A stretch of 64,000 nt of DNA, taken from JAQUGA01 sp964521105. GTDB lineage: Bacteria > Bacteroidota > Bacteroidia > Bacteroidales > WCHB1-69. Location of the stretch: positions 13,541 through 77,540 of the forward strand of contig CAZFPO010000003.1 in NCBI GenBank assembly GCA_964521105.1, written 5' to 3'. The first letter of the stretch is position 1. Every line of letters begins with the position of its first letter. Shown here in pieces: positions 51,160-60,837 of the stretch. The translations under genes were made by a program, and so were the position numbers. The notes below the pieces were generated by a model. That model worked only from the letters and a program-made list of their open reading frames with translations. It had not been told where the DNA came from and did not search any database.

Positions 51160-54100
51160 ATTTTAATAAATTTTTCGATGATTACTCTTACATCGTTTAC
51201 TACTCGAATATAAAATACTCCTTTTTGTAAATGCGAAATTGGAATATTAATTGCCGACTCAATAGAAACTCCAACATAAACCAATTGCCCCATCGAATCG
51301 TATATTTCTATATCCGCACCAACTAAGTCGCTACCCGTAAGGTTTATTTTATCAATGGCTGGTTTTGGATAAATTTTAAAATCGTTGCTTACAAATACGG
51401 GGCGATTTGAAACAGTATTAGACAATGACATTGTTCGCCAGGTATTAACCATTGTGTAACAAGTGTCGGATTTTAAAGCTCCAATGTAGTAAGTAGTAAA
51501 ACCTTCTTTTTGGTCAGGATCGATATAAGAAGTAGAGGTAGCTGGCAAAATTGAAATTTGCTCAAATGGTTTGTTTTCATAAGAACGAAATACAACATAC
51601 GCATTAGGAGTATAACCTTGATAAGGAGTCCACGAAATTTTCCATTTGTTTTGGTCGGTAAGCGATAAACTGGCAAACATTGTTTTATGTTTTTCACTTA
51701 ATGGTGTTGTAAATCCACAAGTATCAACAATGCTTATTTGATACTCGGCAGAGCCATACTGAGCTACCGTGTGTGGGTCAATCCATACATTTCCCGATTG
51801 AGCTTTAACGGTAGTTTGTTTAACAATATCGCCAAATTTATTTTTCTTAAAAACATTTATAGAATCGAGCACATGTGACGGTGGAATCACCCACTGAACA
51901 ATATTTCGGTCGTAGTTTAGTTCATAACCAGCAATACAAATTTCGGCAGAAATTAATGCAGGAAGTGGCACTAAATGTACATTTGCCGAAGCACTGCATT
52001 CTCCCGATTGATTGGTAGCAACAACAGTATACGTGATTTCGCCACCATAGCTAACAATTGGGTCAGCAATATTTGGATTATTTAAGCCTATTTGTGGAGT
52101 CCATTCCCAATTTAACAAGCCAATATTAGGGTTATTAACACTAGGGCTTAATTGAATTTGTTCACCACAATTAAGTTGTGTATTTTGTGGCAACGAAATT
52201 TGTAAGGGTATCACATTTACAACCACCGAATCGGTTCCTGTACAACCGTTTGGGTCGGTTACAATAACACTATAAGTTGTTGTATCGGAAGGAAAAGCTG
52301 TAGGGTTTATTAATTCATTATTATTCAAACTTTCGGACGGACTCCATTGAAAACTTGTACCGGGTAACATATTATTTACAACCACAGAAATTTGTGTTTG
52401 CTGTCCACAAAATATGGTGGTATCGTTGGATGCCGAAACCATAGTAGAACCTACATATACCCACATAGTGTCAAACGCTTCACATCCGTTTGGATTGGAA
52501 ACTCGCACAACATATTGAACATTCGTTAAGGGCGTACAAATTGGGTTTGAAGTATCAGGATTTGATAAAAAAGTGGATGGAGTCCAATGATATGTAACAT
52601 TTTCATCATTATTCAAATTTGTTTCGGCATGCAATTCAACAGGTGTTCCGCAGGTTGGAATTAAATCTCCCCCAGTGCTAACTATTAACGGATTTACTGT
52701 AATAACAACGGTGTCAACATCGTAGCAACCCGATTGAGTTTGCATTGAAAAATAATAAGTAGTGGTTTGGTTTGGAAATGGCTCTACTGCATCGGTGCTA
52801 AAACTTTGTAATCCTTGCGAATCGACCCACATATTATTTGAATTTGGATAATCATATCTCAAGAGTGTGCCATTTAAACCAACAGCTATTCCATGTTTTT
52901 CATCGGTAAAAACAATCGATCTAATTTCTTGTTGTGTATTGCTTTTCATCGAATACCAATGGCTCCCACCATCGATGCTTTTGAAAATTATTCCATTCGA
53001 TCCGGTTAAATAAACCACATTATTACTTTGAAAATATACCGAAGTATAATTTTGCAGACTACCCGTTGAAACTGCCTCCCAAGTTACACCGCCATTAACA
53101 GTTTTTAACAAGGTGCCATTATTTCCACAAATAAACCCAACTTGATCATTTAGCATGCAAACATCTCTTAAATGTTCGGTTGTTATATTACCTATGGCAC
53201 CAAAACTCCCCCCATCGTTTAATGATTTTAAAATTAAACCATCCTGGCCTGAAATATATATAGTTCCATTTGGAGCAAATGAAATTGAATTTAAATGTTT
53301 TTGATACCCAGTGTTAATTACTGTCCAGCTATTGCCGCCATCTATCGTTTTTAAAACATATCCGTTATCACAGGCAGCCATTCCAAAATTTGTATTTCGG
53401 AATTTTATTTTATTAATATTTTGGTTGTTTCCGGTAAATAAATACTGCCATTGAAAACCGCCATTTTTACTTATTGCTAAAACTCCCGAATATCCACCTG
53501 CAACATACACACCGTTCGCGTTATGAGCCACACTTCGGAAAAGAGAGCCACTGCCATTGCCAATTTTATAACGCTCAATTGTTTCGCCATTATTAAAGAT
53601 TTTCATTAAGCTATCCCCATAAATTACTTGAACAGTATTTCCATCGGCTATTACCTGTTCAAGCAATTTTGTAGTGTTTGTTGTTACCATTTTCCACTCA
53701 AAATCGCCATATAACATAAACTCATCGGCACAAACAATAGTTCTATCTTCGTTTGCATAAACATTTGCTGGTAAAACTTGAATAAAAACCGAATCTTTTG
53801 CCAAACACCCATTGGATGTTGTTGCTTGCAATTTATACAAACCCGACGATGACGAAACAAAACCAGTATTTGCTTGCGATGGATTTTCAATTCCAGCAGA
53901 AGGCGTCCATTGATACGAAGGAAAAATGTTCATGTTTTTTAAAACAGCTCCCGAAGCACCCACTGCGAATGCTTTATTTTCATCTATGCAAAATATCCCA
54001 TACAAATTTTGTGAAATCTGTTTTGGAATTGGATACCAGCTATCTCCCCCATTATAGGTGTAAATCATTATGCCATTTGAGCCTACTGCATAAGCCGTAG

Positions 54101-55184
54101 AGCTATTTATAAAACTCATTCGATATAAATGTTCGGAGGTGTTCGTGTTTACTTTAACCCAGGTTTGACCAGCATTTGTTGTTTTCAACATCAATCCATA
54201 CTCGCCGCAGGCAAATCCAATTTGTGAATTTGAAAAATAGACATCATAAAGGTTATTGTTTAGCGATAATTGATTATTTTGCCAAATTACACCAGAATTT
54301 GTCGTTTTCATTATAATACCTAAGTCGCATACTGCATATCCTGTATCCTGATTAGTAAAATGTAATCCATTAATTCGATTACTATTAGGAAGCGATATCG
54401 ACCCCCATGAAGTTCCCCCATTAGATGTTTTAAAAATATAAGTGGTTGTTGAACCCGTTCCTCCTGCTGCAAACCCAAGCGTTGAATTAACAAAAAACAT
54501 GTCGCGTATCGGCTGGGCATTCCCCGTTGATACATTTTGCCATGTGTAGCCAGCATTTGCTGTTCGGTATATTATTCCATTATTTCCATAAACAAAACCA
54601 GTGTTTGTATTGAAGAAATAAGCACCTAATAAATCATACGTGCCTGGAGTTGATATATCCGTCCAAGAACTTCCGCCATCATTTGTTTTATAAACTTTTC
54701 CACCATATCCACTAACAAATCCACTGTCGGCATTTATAAAAGAAACTCCTTTTAAATCCATCACTCCAACTTGATTTAAAGGCTGCCACATGGTGTTTGG
54801 GAAAAGCATAATGGAGTTTCCACACGAGATAATTCTATCGGTTCCTGTTTCAATTTTTGGAGCAGAAACAAATACTCGAATGGTATCTCTCATCACACAA
54901 CCGCTTGGAGTTGTGGATGTAATAATATAATCGCGAGTGGAATTAGGGAAAACTTTTGGATTTCGAGTTTGACTGTTCACCATCGAACTGGTGGGTGTCC
55001 ATTGCCAAGTAGCCGAATCGGGATAAGCATAATTAGTTGAAGCAAACAAGGTTACGCTATCGCCACAAATTAAATTTTTATCGCTTCCAAGGTTTACTGA
55101 CAATGTACTGCAATTTTGTGCCGAAACTACAAAAACAGCTATTTGAAAAAATAATAGAGTGAAAACGGAGGTGATTTTTTTCAT
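51156..55184 (-). CDS. Large T9SS cargo protein: Ig-like repeats with two inserted YCF48-type propellers
   Basis: 1342 residues. Signal peptide (cleavage near 22, VVSAQN). Five or six Ig/PKD-like modules share the pattern CG-x-L ... W-TP ... SGC...D. In modules 2 and 3 a YCF48/BNR-like propeller is inserted between the CG-L strand and the WTP strand: about 125-420 (blades such as GFVSGYGGKVYKTNDGGSSW) and about 490-770 (GYVLKTIDGGNSWTVINTG). Later modules about 790-1070 are uninterrupted. A fibronectin-like region and a T9SS type A tail (about 1260-1342, IYPKPAIDKINLTG, KGVFYIRVVND) end it. Surface or secreted; likely adhesive or structural. First gene of the unit with tadA, porV and porU; -7 box at 55211-55218. 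Confidence 0.9.
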   Translation of the reverse strand: MKKITSVFTLLFFQIAVFVVSAQNCSTLSVNLGSDKNLICGDSVTLFASTNYAYPDSATWQWTPTSSMVNSQTRNPKVFPNSTRDYIITSTTPSGCVMRDTIRVFVSAPKIETGTDRIISCGNSIMLFPNTMWQPLNQVGVMDLKGVSFINADSGFVSGYGGKVYKTNDGGSSWTDISTPGTYDLLGAYFFNTNTGFVYGNNGIIYRTANAGYTWQNVSTGNAQPIRDMFFVNSTLGFAAGGTGSTTTYIFKTSNGGTSWGSISLPNSNRINGLHFTNQDTGYAVCDLGIIMKTTNSGVIWQNNQLSLNNNLYDVYFSNSQIGFACGEYGLMLKTTNAGQTWVKVNTNTSEHLYRMSFINSSTAYAVGSNGIMIYTYNGGDSWYPIPKQISQNLYGIFCIDENKAFAVGASGAVLKNMNIFPSYQWTPSAGIENPSQANTGFVSSSSGLYKLQATTSNGCLAKDSVFIQVLPANVYANEDRTIVCADEFMLYGDFEWKMVTTNTTKLLEQVIADGNTVQVIYGDSLMKIFNNGETIERYKIGNGSGSLFRSVAHNANGVYVAGGYSGVLAISKNGGFQWQYLFTGNNQNINKIKFRNTNFGMAACDNGYVLKTIDGGNSWTVINTGYQKHLNSISFAPNGTIYISGQDGLILKSLNDGGSFGAIGNITTEHLRDVCMLNDQVGFICGNNGTLLKTVNGGVTWEAVSTGSLQNYTSVYFQSNNVVYLTGSNGIIFKSIDGGSHWYSMKSNTQQEIRSIVFTDEKHGIAVGLNGTLLRYDYPNSNNMWVDSQGLQSFSTDAVEPFPNQTTTYYFSMQTQSGCYDVDTVVITVNPLIVSTGGDLIPTCGTPVELHAETNLNNDENVTYHWTPSTFLSNPDTSNPICTPLTNVQYVVRVSNPNGCEAFDTMWVYVGSTMVSASNDTTIFCGQQTQISVVVNNMLPGTSFQWSPSESLNNNELINPTAFPSDTTTYSVIVTDPNGCTGTDSVVVNVIPLQISLPQNTQLNCGEQIQLSPSVNNPNIGLLNWEWTPQIGLNNPNIADPIVSYGGEITYTVVATNQSGECSASANVHLVPLPALISAEICIAGYELNYDRNIVQWVIPPSHVLDSINVFKKNKFGDIVKQTTVKAQSGNVWIDPHTVAQYGSAEYQISIVDTCGFTTPLSEKHKTMFASLSLTDQNKWKISWTPYQGYTPNAYVVFRSYENKPFEQISILPATSTSYIDPDQKEGFTTYYIGALKSDTCYTMVNTWRTMSLSNTVSNRPVFVSNDFKIYPKPAIDKINLTGSDLVGADIEIYDSMGQLVYVGVSIESAINIPISHLQKGVFYIRVVNDVRVIIEKFIKI

Positions 55185-55210
55185 AAATGTGAAATCGGTT
55201 AACTAAACCT

Positions 55211-55218
55211 CAAAAATA
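55211..55218 (-). promoter_or_regulatory. -7 box of the cargo-tadA-porV-porU-deoC-alkD-like unit
   Basis: TATTTTTG on the minus strand, 26 bp before the ATG at 55184. No -33 match. Confidence 0.45.
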
Positions 55219-55258
55219 CAAAAAGCAATTGAAAAAATGAGATTGATTTTTAATATTT

Positions 55259-57682
55259 TCATTTCAATCTCACTACCGTTATTCCATGCCCTCCCATTTC
55301 AATTTTTTCGTCTTCGAAATGCTCTACAAATGGATTTTTGGAAAGCAATTCGCGGATAACTTTACGCAAAACACCCGTTCCTTTTCCATGTAAAATTTTT
55401 AGTTCTTTAAAGCCTAATTGAACCGCATCATCAATTAATTTTTCCGTTTCGTTTAAAGCATCTTCAGCTCTTTTTCCACGAACATCAATGGCGGGTTTAA
55501 AATTATTCGCTTTTTCGTTGATGCGTTTATAAATGGTAGTTGAAGTAGAGGGATTTTTTCGCAATTGCTTTGCTTCTGAACGACTTATCGGCTCGAGTTT
55601 TTCGAGTTCGGTTCGGAAAATTACACCATTGATGTCTAATATTACCTTGTTGTCTTTTAATAACTCTAAAATCAATGCCTGAGTGTCAATTTCGGGAATA
55701 AAAACAGGATCACCAACCTTGAATTCAAGAGGAATATTTTGATTTTCAGTTTTCTCAGTTGGAGTTTTTATTAGCGTTGGAGTTTCAATTTTTACAGATT
55801 CTGACAGTTCAACTTTTTTCTTTTCAATTTCACTTCGTACTTCGGCAACTTTTGTTTTTTCGGCTTTAGATTCTTTAATATCACGAATTGTTTTTTCGAC
55901 AAGTGCATTCGATTCCTTGATAATTTGTAAGGCTTTTTGATTCGCCTCTTTCAATATTCGACTTTTATCGGCTTCGAGTTGTTTTTTCAGTCCATCGTAC
56001 TTTTCAATTAATTCTGCCAAAAAGCGATCGGCTGATTCAACAGTTCGTTTTTCTTCGTTTAGTTTTACCAATTCTGTTTCGAGTTGTTGCGATTTAATTT
56101 CAAAATCGTATTGAGGCGTATTAATCATCTCTTTTGCGGAGTGTATAATCGCTTCGGGAAATCCGATTTTTTGAGCAATTTCGAAGGTAAACGAACTTCC
56201 TTGAATTCCGGTTTTAAGCCTAAACATAGGGGTTAGATGTTCCATGTCGAACAGCATCGCTCCATTTATGAGCCCATCGGTAACAGCCGCCAAACGTTTT
56301 AAGTTTCCATAATGTGTGGTTATTACTCCAAAACTTCCGTTTTTGTGTAACGAAGTTATTATTGCTTCGGCCATTGCTCCACCCAAAATGGGTTCGGTTC
56401 CTGACCCCATTTCATCGATGAGAAGTAAGGTTTTTTTATCTCCTTTTTCCACCATTTTCATCATATTCCTTAGATGAGAGCTATATGTGCTAAGGTCATT
56501 TTCGATGGATTGCTCATCGCCCATATCGATAAACAGTTGGTCAAAAATTCCAAATTCAGAAATTTCGTGAACCGGAACCAAAAATCCGCATTGAATCATA
56601 TATTGAACCAAGCCGACTGTTTTTAAACAAACCGATTTACCTCCCGCATTTGGTCCCGAAATAATAAGAATTCGTTGTTTGTCATCTAGTTTTATGTCGA
56701 GAGGTACAACTGTTTTTTTGAGCGGTTTAAATTTCAATGAAAGTAACGGATGTACCGCTTTTTTCCAGTCAATAAAAGGCACATCATACAAATTTGGCTT
56801 TATTCCACTAATGTCGATGGCCAGTTTTGCCTTGGCACGAATAAAATCAATCTTTCCCAGGAAACTAAGTGAACTCAAAATCATTTCCGATTGAAAACGA
56901 ATTTCTTTCGTAATTTCAATAAGAATTTGAATAATTTCGCGTTTTTCGGCATTCATCAAATCACGAATATCGTTATTATCTTCTATAACTTCTTGTGGTT
57001 CAATAAAAACGGTTTGCCCACTGGCCGATTCGTCGTGAATAAAACCTTTTACTTTTCGCTTATTAGCTGCCGGTACCGGAATTACCAAGCGTCCGTTACG
57101 TATCGTTACTTCGGCATCATCTTTTATTAATCCACTTTTTTTGGCATCTTTTAAACATTGCATCGTTTTTCGCGTCGCATTGTGCATGGTTCGGCTAAGC
57201 GATTTTCGAATTTCCCGAAGATTTTCGGAAGCATTATCTTTAATCGTCGATTTATCGTCAATAATTCGATCAATTTGATGAATCAACTGCTCATCAAAAA
57301 TCAGCGATGAGGCTTTGAGAAAAAGTATGGGATACTTTTCCTCACCCCGATGAATAATATAGTTTAAGCACTCTTTGATGGTTATTAGTACCGACTTCAA
57401 CATTCCTAGTTCTTCGGTTTCAATATAACTTCCTTCAATTTTAATGCGATGAATTTCGTCTTTTAAATCGAAATAATCCTGAGAAGGAAATGGGTTATCG
57501 AATAACAAAATTTGACGAAATTCTTCGGTTTCACCTAAAAGCTCATTTAGGATATTTATGTTGTTTGTGAAGTGTGTATTTTCAACATACTCGATTCCTA
57601 ATGAACTGACACACTTTTTTATCGTAAGAAGACGTATTTGGTCGAAGCCAATTTTTTCTTCAAAATTTTCGGGATATATCAT
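55259..57682 (-). CDS. mutS2: Endonuclease MutS2
   Basis: 807 residues. A MutS-like core with clamp and lever helices, an ABC ATPase (Walker A in IISGPNAGGKSVCLKT; Walker B and signature in LLIDEMGSGTEPILGGA), a long coiled coil about 500-640, a KOW-like segment and a C-terminal Smr nuclease domain about 735-807 (ELKILHGKGTGVLRKVIREL). It suppresses homologous recombination and may rescue collided ribosomes. The frame extends to a TTG at 57733, but the ATG at 57682 gives the family start (MIYPENFEEKIGFD) and leaves room for the -7 box TATTTTTG at 57752-57745. Confidence 0.95.
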   Translation of the reverse strand: MIYPENFEEKIGFDQIRLLTIKKCVSSLGIEYVENTHFTNNINILNELLGETEEFRQILLFDNPFPSQDYFDLKDEIHRIKIEGSYIETEELGMLKSVLITIKECLNYIIHRGEEKYPILFLKASSLIFDEQLIHQIDRIIDDKSTIKDNASENLREIRKSLSRTMHNATRKTMQCLKDAKKSGLIKDDAEVTIRNGRLVIPVPAANKRKVKGFIHDESASGQTVFIEPQEVIEDNNDIRDLMNAEKREIIQILIEITKEIRFQSEMILSSLSFLGKIDFIRAKAKLAIDISGIKPNLYDVPFIDWKKAVHPLLSLKFKPLKKTVVPLDIKLDDKQRILIISGPNAGGKSVCLKTVGLVQYMIQCGFLVPVHEISEFGIFDQLFIDMGDEQSIENDLSTYSSHLRNMMKMVEKGDKKTLLLIDEMGSGTEPILGGAMAEAIITSLHKNGSFGVITTHYGNLKRLAAVTDGLINGAMLFDMEHLTPMFRLKTGIQGSSFTFEIAQKIGFPEAIIHSAKEMINTPQYDFEIKSQQLETELVKLNEEKRTVESADRFLAELIEKYDGLKKQLEADKSRILKEANQKALQIIKESNALVEKTIRDIKESKAEKTKVAEVRSEIEKKKVELSESVKIETPTLIKTPTEKTENQNIPLEFKVGDPVFIPEIDTQALILELLKDNKVILDINGVIFRTELEKLEPISRSEAKQLRKNPSTSTTIYKRINEKANNFKPAIDVRGKRAEDALNETEKLIDDAVQLGFKELKILHGKGTGVLRKVIRELLSKNPFVEHFEDEKIEMGGHGITVVRLK

Positions 57683-57744
57683 TTTTTCAAAATCACAATC
57701 GTAAATAGATAATGTCAAAAGCCTTAAATGCAAGTTTTGACGTG

Positions 57745-57752
57745 CAAAAATA
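57745..57752 (-). promoter_or_regulatory. -7 box of mutS2
   Basis: TATTTTTG on the minus strand, 62 bp before the chosen ATG at 57682. Supports the downstream start. Confidence 0.45.
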
Positions 57753-57837
57753 GTGTTTTAATTTTAAAACCTGATGATGGGTTGGAAAACAAATCTCGAG
57801 TTAAATTCTTTAAAATCCAATTTGAGAATAAACGTTC

Positions 57838-58884
57838 TTATGACTCCTCTTCGTAAAACAATTTATAATATTTTCGTCCGTCATCATCTACCCCGCGTTC
57901 AATCATATCTTTGTTGCCGTGGATGTAAACATGAAAATTACCATCTAGCTTCAAAATACTTTTAAAATAACGAGCCTGTTTTTTAACCGCTTGTGGTGAA
58001 ATTTCAAAACAGTCGTTTAATGCAATGTCGTTTTGCAAAGAATAGTCTTGATCGAAATTGCGAAACGATTTAATGATGTTTGGTTCCACTAAAACTTCGT
58101 TTTCAAAATTCGATTTATCAAATTGTTCGTTTGTTTTAAAATATTCCACCGAGCGATTGAGTAAATCGATTTGTTCCGTTCGATTAATGTCAAATTCATC
58201 TTTAAGTTTTTCAACCACAAACGTTTTTGTAAAATTCAAAAAGTCTTTCGTTTGATGATACTCATCCTTACTCGGTTTAATGTTTAAAAATGATTCTCTC
58301 CAATATTGTGTTTCGTGAGATTTTGAGGGATTATCTACAATAAACACTTTAAATCCATTATCACGGTCGGTATTTAAAATCAAACAACCTTTGTCTAACT
58401 TATGAATATTAAAGCCATTTTCGCTATCAACATGAAATTGATTTTGAGATTCTTCAACAGTAATAAACGCTTGCTTATTTTCGGCTTTAAAAATTCCTAA
58501 CCCCTGAGTGGTAACATCATCCACTCTAATTTCGGTAAAATAAGCAACAAATAAATTTCCTGCTTTAATTTGAGGATGAGTTGACATTTCGTACAATAGT
58601 TTTGCAATATCGATACTGTTTTTAAACACCGAATTTGGAAAACTAAACACGCCTAATGCATAATTAAAGACAGGATTTAGCGTAAAATCATTGTTTGAGA
58701 ACGTAAACGAAAAGGTTTCATTTGGGTTAAATGACGACAAGAAATACTTGTTCAGATTAAGGATTAAACTTGTGTTGTTTGTTGCAACCGAAGATTTTGA
58801 CAAAATAATATCTTCACCATTGGTTTTATTGCCAACATGGTGAACGCAAAGACTTTCGAGTTTAGTGTTTTTTAAATCTATCAT
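57838..58884 (-). CDS. Nucleoid-associated protein, 37-kDa (NdpA/YejK) family
   Basis: 348 residues. Matches the nucleoid-associated NA37 family: LCVHHVGNKTNGEDIILSKS at the N-terminus, LLYEMSTHPQIKAGNLFVAYF near 95, LDKGCLILNTDRDNGFKVFIVD, YWRESFLNIKPSKDEYHQTKDFL near 190-212 and FKSILKLDGNFHVYIHGNKDMIERG near 315. YejK co-purifies with the nucleoid; its mechanism is poorly known. Between mutS2 and the ClC channel gene (15 bp after the latter), so possibly co-transcribed with the channel. Confidence 0.85.
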   Translation of the reverse strand: MIDLKNTKLESLCVHHVGNKTNGEDIILSKSSVATNNTSLILNLNKYFLSSFNPNETFSFTFSNNDFTLNPVFNYALGVFSFPNSVFKNSIDIAKLLYEMSTHPQIKAGNLFVAYFTEIRVDDVTTQGLGIFKAENKQAFITVEESQNQFHVDSENGFNIHKLDKGCLILNTDRDNGFKVFIVDNPSKSHETQYWRESFLNIKPSKDEYHQTKDFLNFTKTFVVEKLKDEFDINRTEQIDLLNRSVEYFKTNEQFDKSNFENEVLVEPNIIKSFRNFDQDYSLQNDIALNDCFEISPQAVKKQARYFKSILKLDGNFHVYIHGNKDMIERGVDDDGRKYYKLFYEEES

Positions 58885-58899
58885 AAATAATACAAAAAA

Positions 58900-60690
58900 T
58901 TAATCTTGCGAAAGTTCTTCTACAATTTCGCGATAATTAGTAAATAAATTTGCACGTGAAATAAAGCCAATATATTTTTTGGTTTGATCCACCACAGGCA
59001 TATTGTAACTGCCTGAATCCTGAAATTTACGAACTACTTCCTGCATAGTTTCATCTGGAGTAACCGTGCATTTTGGAGTATACATTAATTCTTCAACCAT
59101 AATCGTGTCGTAAAGTTCGGGTTTAAAGATTAATTCGCGAATATCATCCAAGAAAACCAGCCCTTCAAATTTATTATGTTCGTTTATGACCGGAAAAACA
59201 TTTCGTTTTGAAGCAGCAATAACGGCAACAAGTTCTCGTAAGGCAGCACTTTTATTAATAGTCATAAAATTTGTTTCGAGTAAATCCATAATCTTGAGTT
59301 GTTGTAAAGCTGTTTTGTCTTTATGGTGCGTAATTAATTCGCCTCTAGCAGCTAATCGTTTAGTATAAATGGAATATTTTTCGAAAGGACTAACCGTTAG
59401 ATAAGCAATACTAGCCGTAATCATAAGAGGAATAAAAAGCTGATAACCTCCACTAATTTCCGCTATTAAAAAAATAGCCGTAAGTGGCGAATGCATTACT
59501 CCGGCCATTACACCGGCCATTCCTGCTAAAGTGAAATTTTCGCAAGGTACTTTTACGTCCACTACTGTTCTCAGCATCAGAGCAATAAAATAACCTGATA
59601 TTCCGCCCATCATAAGCGAAGGAGCAAAAACACCACCAATTCCTCCGGCACCATTAGTAACAGCCATCGCAATTACTTTAAAAATCAAAACAAGTAAAAT
59701 AAATCCTAAAAAAACCCACGTATTGTCTTTAAATTCGTAAAAGAAGCTGTTGTGCATCAGTTCTTTTGCAAAACCATTTAAAATGTAATTGATATTTTCG
59801 TAACCCTCACCATATAAAATAGGGAAAAAGAAAATTAATAAACCCAACAATGTTCCTCCTATAAATATTTTTATCCCCTGTCGTTTAATTTTTTTAAACA
59901 TACTTTCAACATACATCGAAGCACGAGTAAAGTATAAAGAAACAAAACCACAAAACACTCCTAAAACAATGTAAAAAGGAATATTTGATAAAACAAAGGT
60001 GTTTGAAATATTAAAGTTAAACATTACACTCTTTCCCAGAAACAAATACGATATAGTAGTTCCTGTGACGGATGCAATTAACAAAGGAAGAAGCGATGAC
60101 ATGGTTAAATCAATCATCAGTACTTCAATGGCAAAAACAATAGCCGCAATAGGCGATTTAAAGATAGCAGCCATAGCAGCCGAGGAACCACAAGCAATCA
60201 ATAATGTTTTTGTTCGCGTATTCATTTTAAACAATTGACCAATGTTTGAACCAATGGCCGATCCGGTTAGAACAATAGGAGCTTCTAACCCGACTGATCC
60301 TCCAAAACCAACCGTAAGCGTACTCGATACTAAAGATGAATAAGTATTATGTGGCTTTAAGTTGCTTTTATTTTTTGAAATTGCCCACAATATTCTACTA
60401 ATTCCATGATTGATTTTATCTTTAACAAAAACACGAATATAAATAACCGTAAGAATAATACCAATAATTGGAAAACATAAGTATAAGAAATTATATTCGT
60501 TTGATGGAAAACGTTCATGCAAAAAACTTGTTGTTAAATGCACCGTATTTTTTAGAATAATGGCGGCAAAAGCACCTATTATTCCAATAATAAAGCTTAG
60601 AAAAAGTATAAAATTTTGTTGAGACACATTGTGTTTGTTTCTCAACTTAATAATATACTCAATAAAATGTAATAATTTACTTGATATCAT
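58900..60690 (-). CDS. ClC-family chloride channel/antiporter with CBS domains
   Basis: 596 residues. The ClC membrane domain spans about 25-440 with GSVGLEAPIVLTGSAIGSN (the gating glutamate of GxExP is kept) and GAGGIGGVFAPSLMMGG (GxFxP ion site). Two CBS domains follow about 465-590 (MDLLETNFMTINKSAALRELV; VEELMYTPKCTVTPDETMQEV), which bind nucleotides and regulate gating. The retained glutamate suggests a Cl-/H+ antiporter, not a pure channel. The TACTTTTG -7 box (60702-60695) is so close to the ATG at 60690 that the transcript may be leaderless. Confidence 0.93.
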   Translation of the reverse strand: MISSKLLHFIEYIIKLRNKHNVSQQNFILFLSFIIGIIGAFAAIILKNTVHLTTSFLHERFPSNEYNFLYLCFPIIGIILTVIYIRVFVKDKINHGISRILWAISKNKSNLKPHNTYSSLVSSTLTVGFGGSVGLEAPIVLTGSAIGSNIGQLFKMNTRTKTLLIACGSSAAMAAIFKSPIAAIVFAIEVLMIDLTMSSLLPLLIASVTGTTISYLFLGKSVMFNFNISNTFVLSNIPFYIVLGVFCGFVSLYFTRASMYVESMFKKIKRQGIKIFIGGTLLGLLIFFFPILYGEGYENINYILNGFAKELMHNSFFYEFKDNTWVFLGFILLVLIFKVIAMAVTNGAGGIGGVFAPSLMMGGISGYFIALMLRTVVDVKVPCENFTLAGMAGVMAGVMHSPLTAIFLIAEISGGYQLFIPLMITASIAYLTVSPFEKYSIYTKRLAARGELITHHKDKTALQQLKIMDLLETNFMTINKSAALRELVAVIAASKRNVFPVINEHNKFEGLVFLDDIRELIFKPELYDTIMVEELMYTPKCTVTPDETMQEVVRKFQDSGSYNMPVVDQTKKYIGFISRANLFTNYREIVEELSQD

Positions 60691-60694
60691 TTGT

Positions 60695-60702
60695 CAAAAG
60701 TA
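60695..60702 (-). promoter_or_regulatory. -7 box directly before the ClC gene
   Basis: TACTTTTG ends 4 bp upstream of the ATG at 60690, so the start site predicted 5-8 nt downstream falls on the start codon. Confidence 0.4.
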
Positions 60703-60837
60703 CAAGATTTTTTTAAAAATATCTCGAAAAATGTGATTCCTTTTTTAAGTAGAATAAAATATTATAGTGGAATTGTTTTAAAAAAGTTGCTGATTAAAAC
60801 TTGTTTTGTAAATTCGCATAAAAAAACAAAATACATT

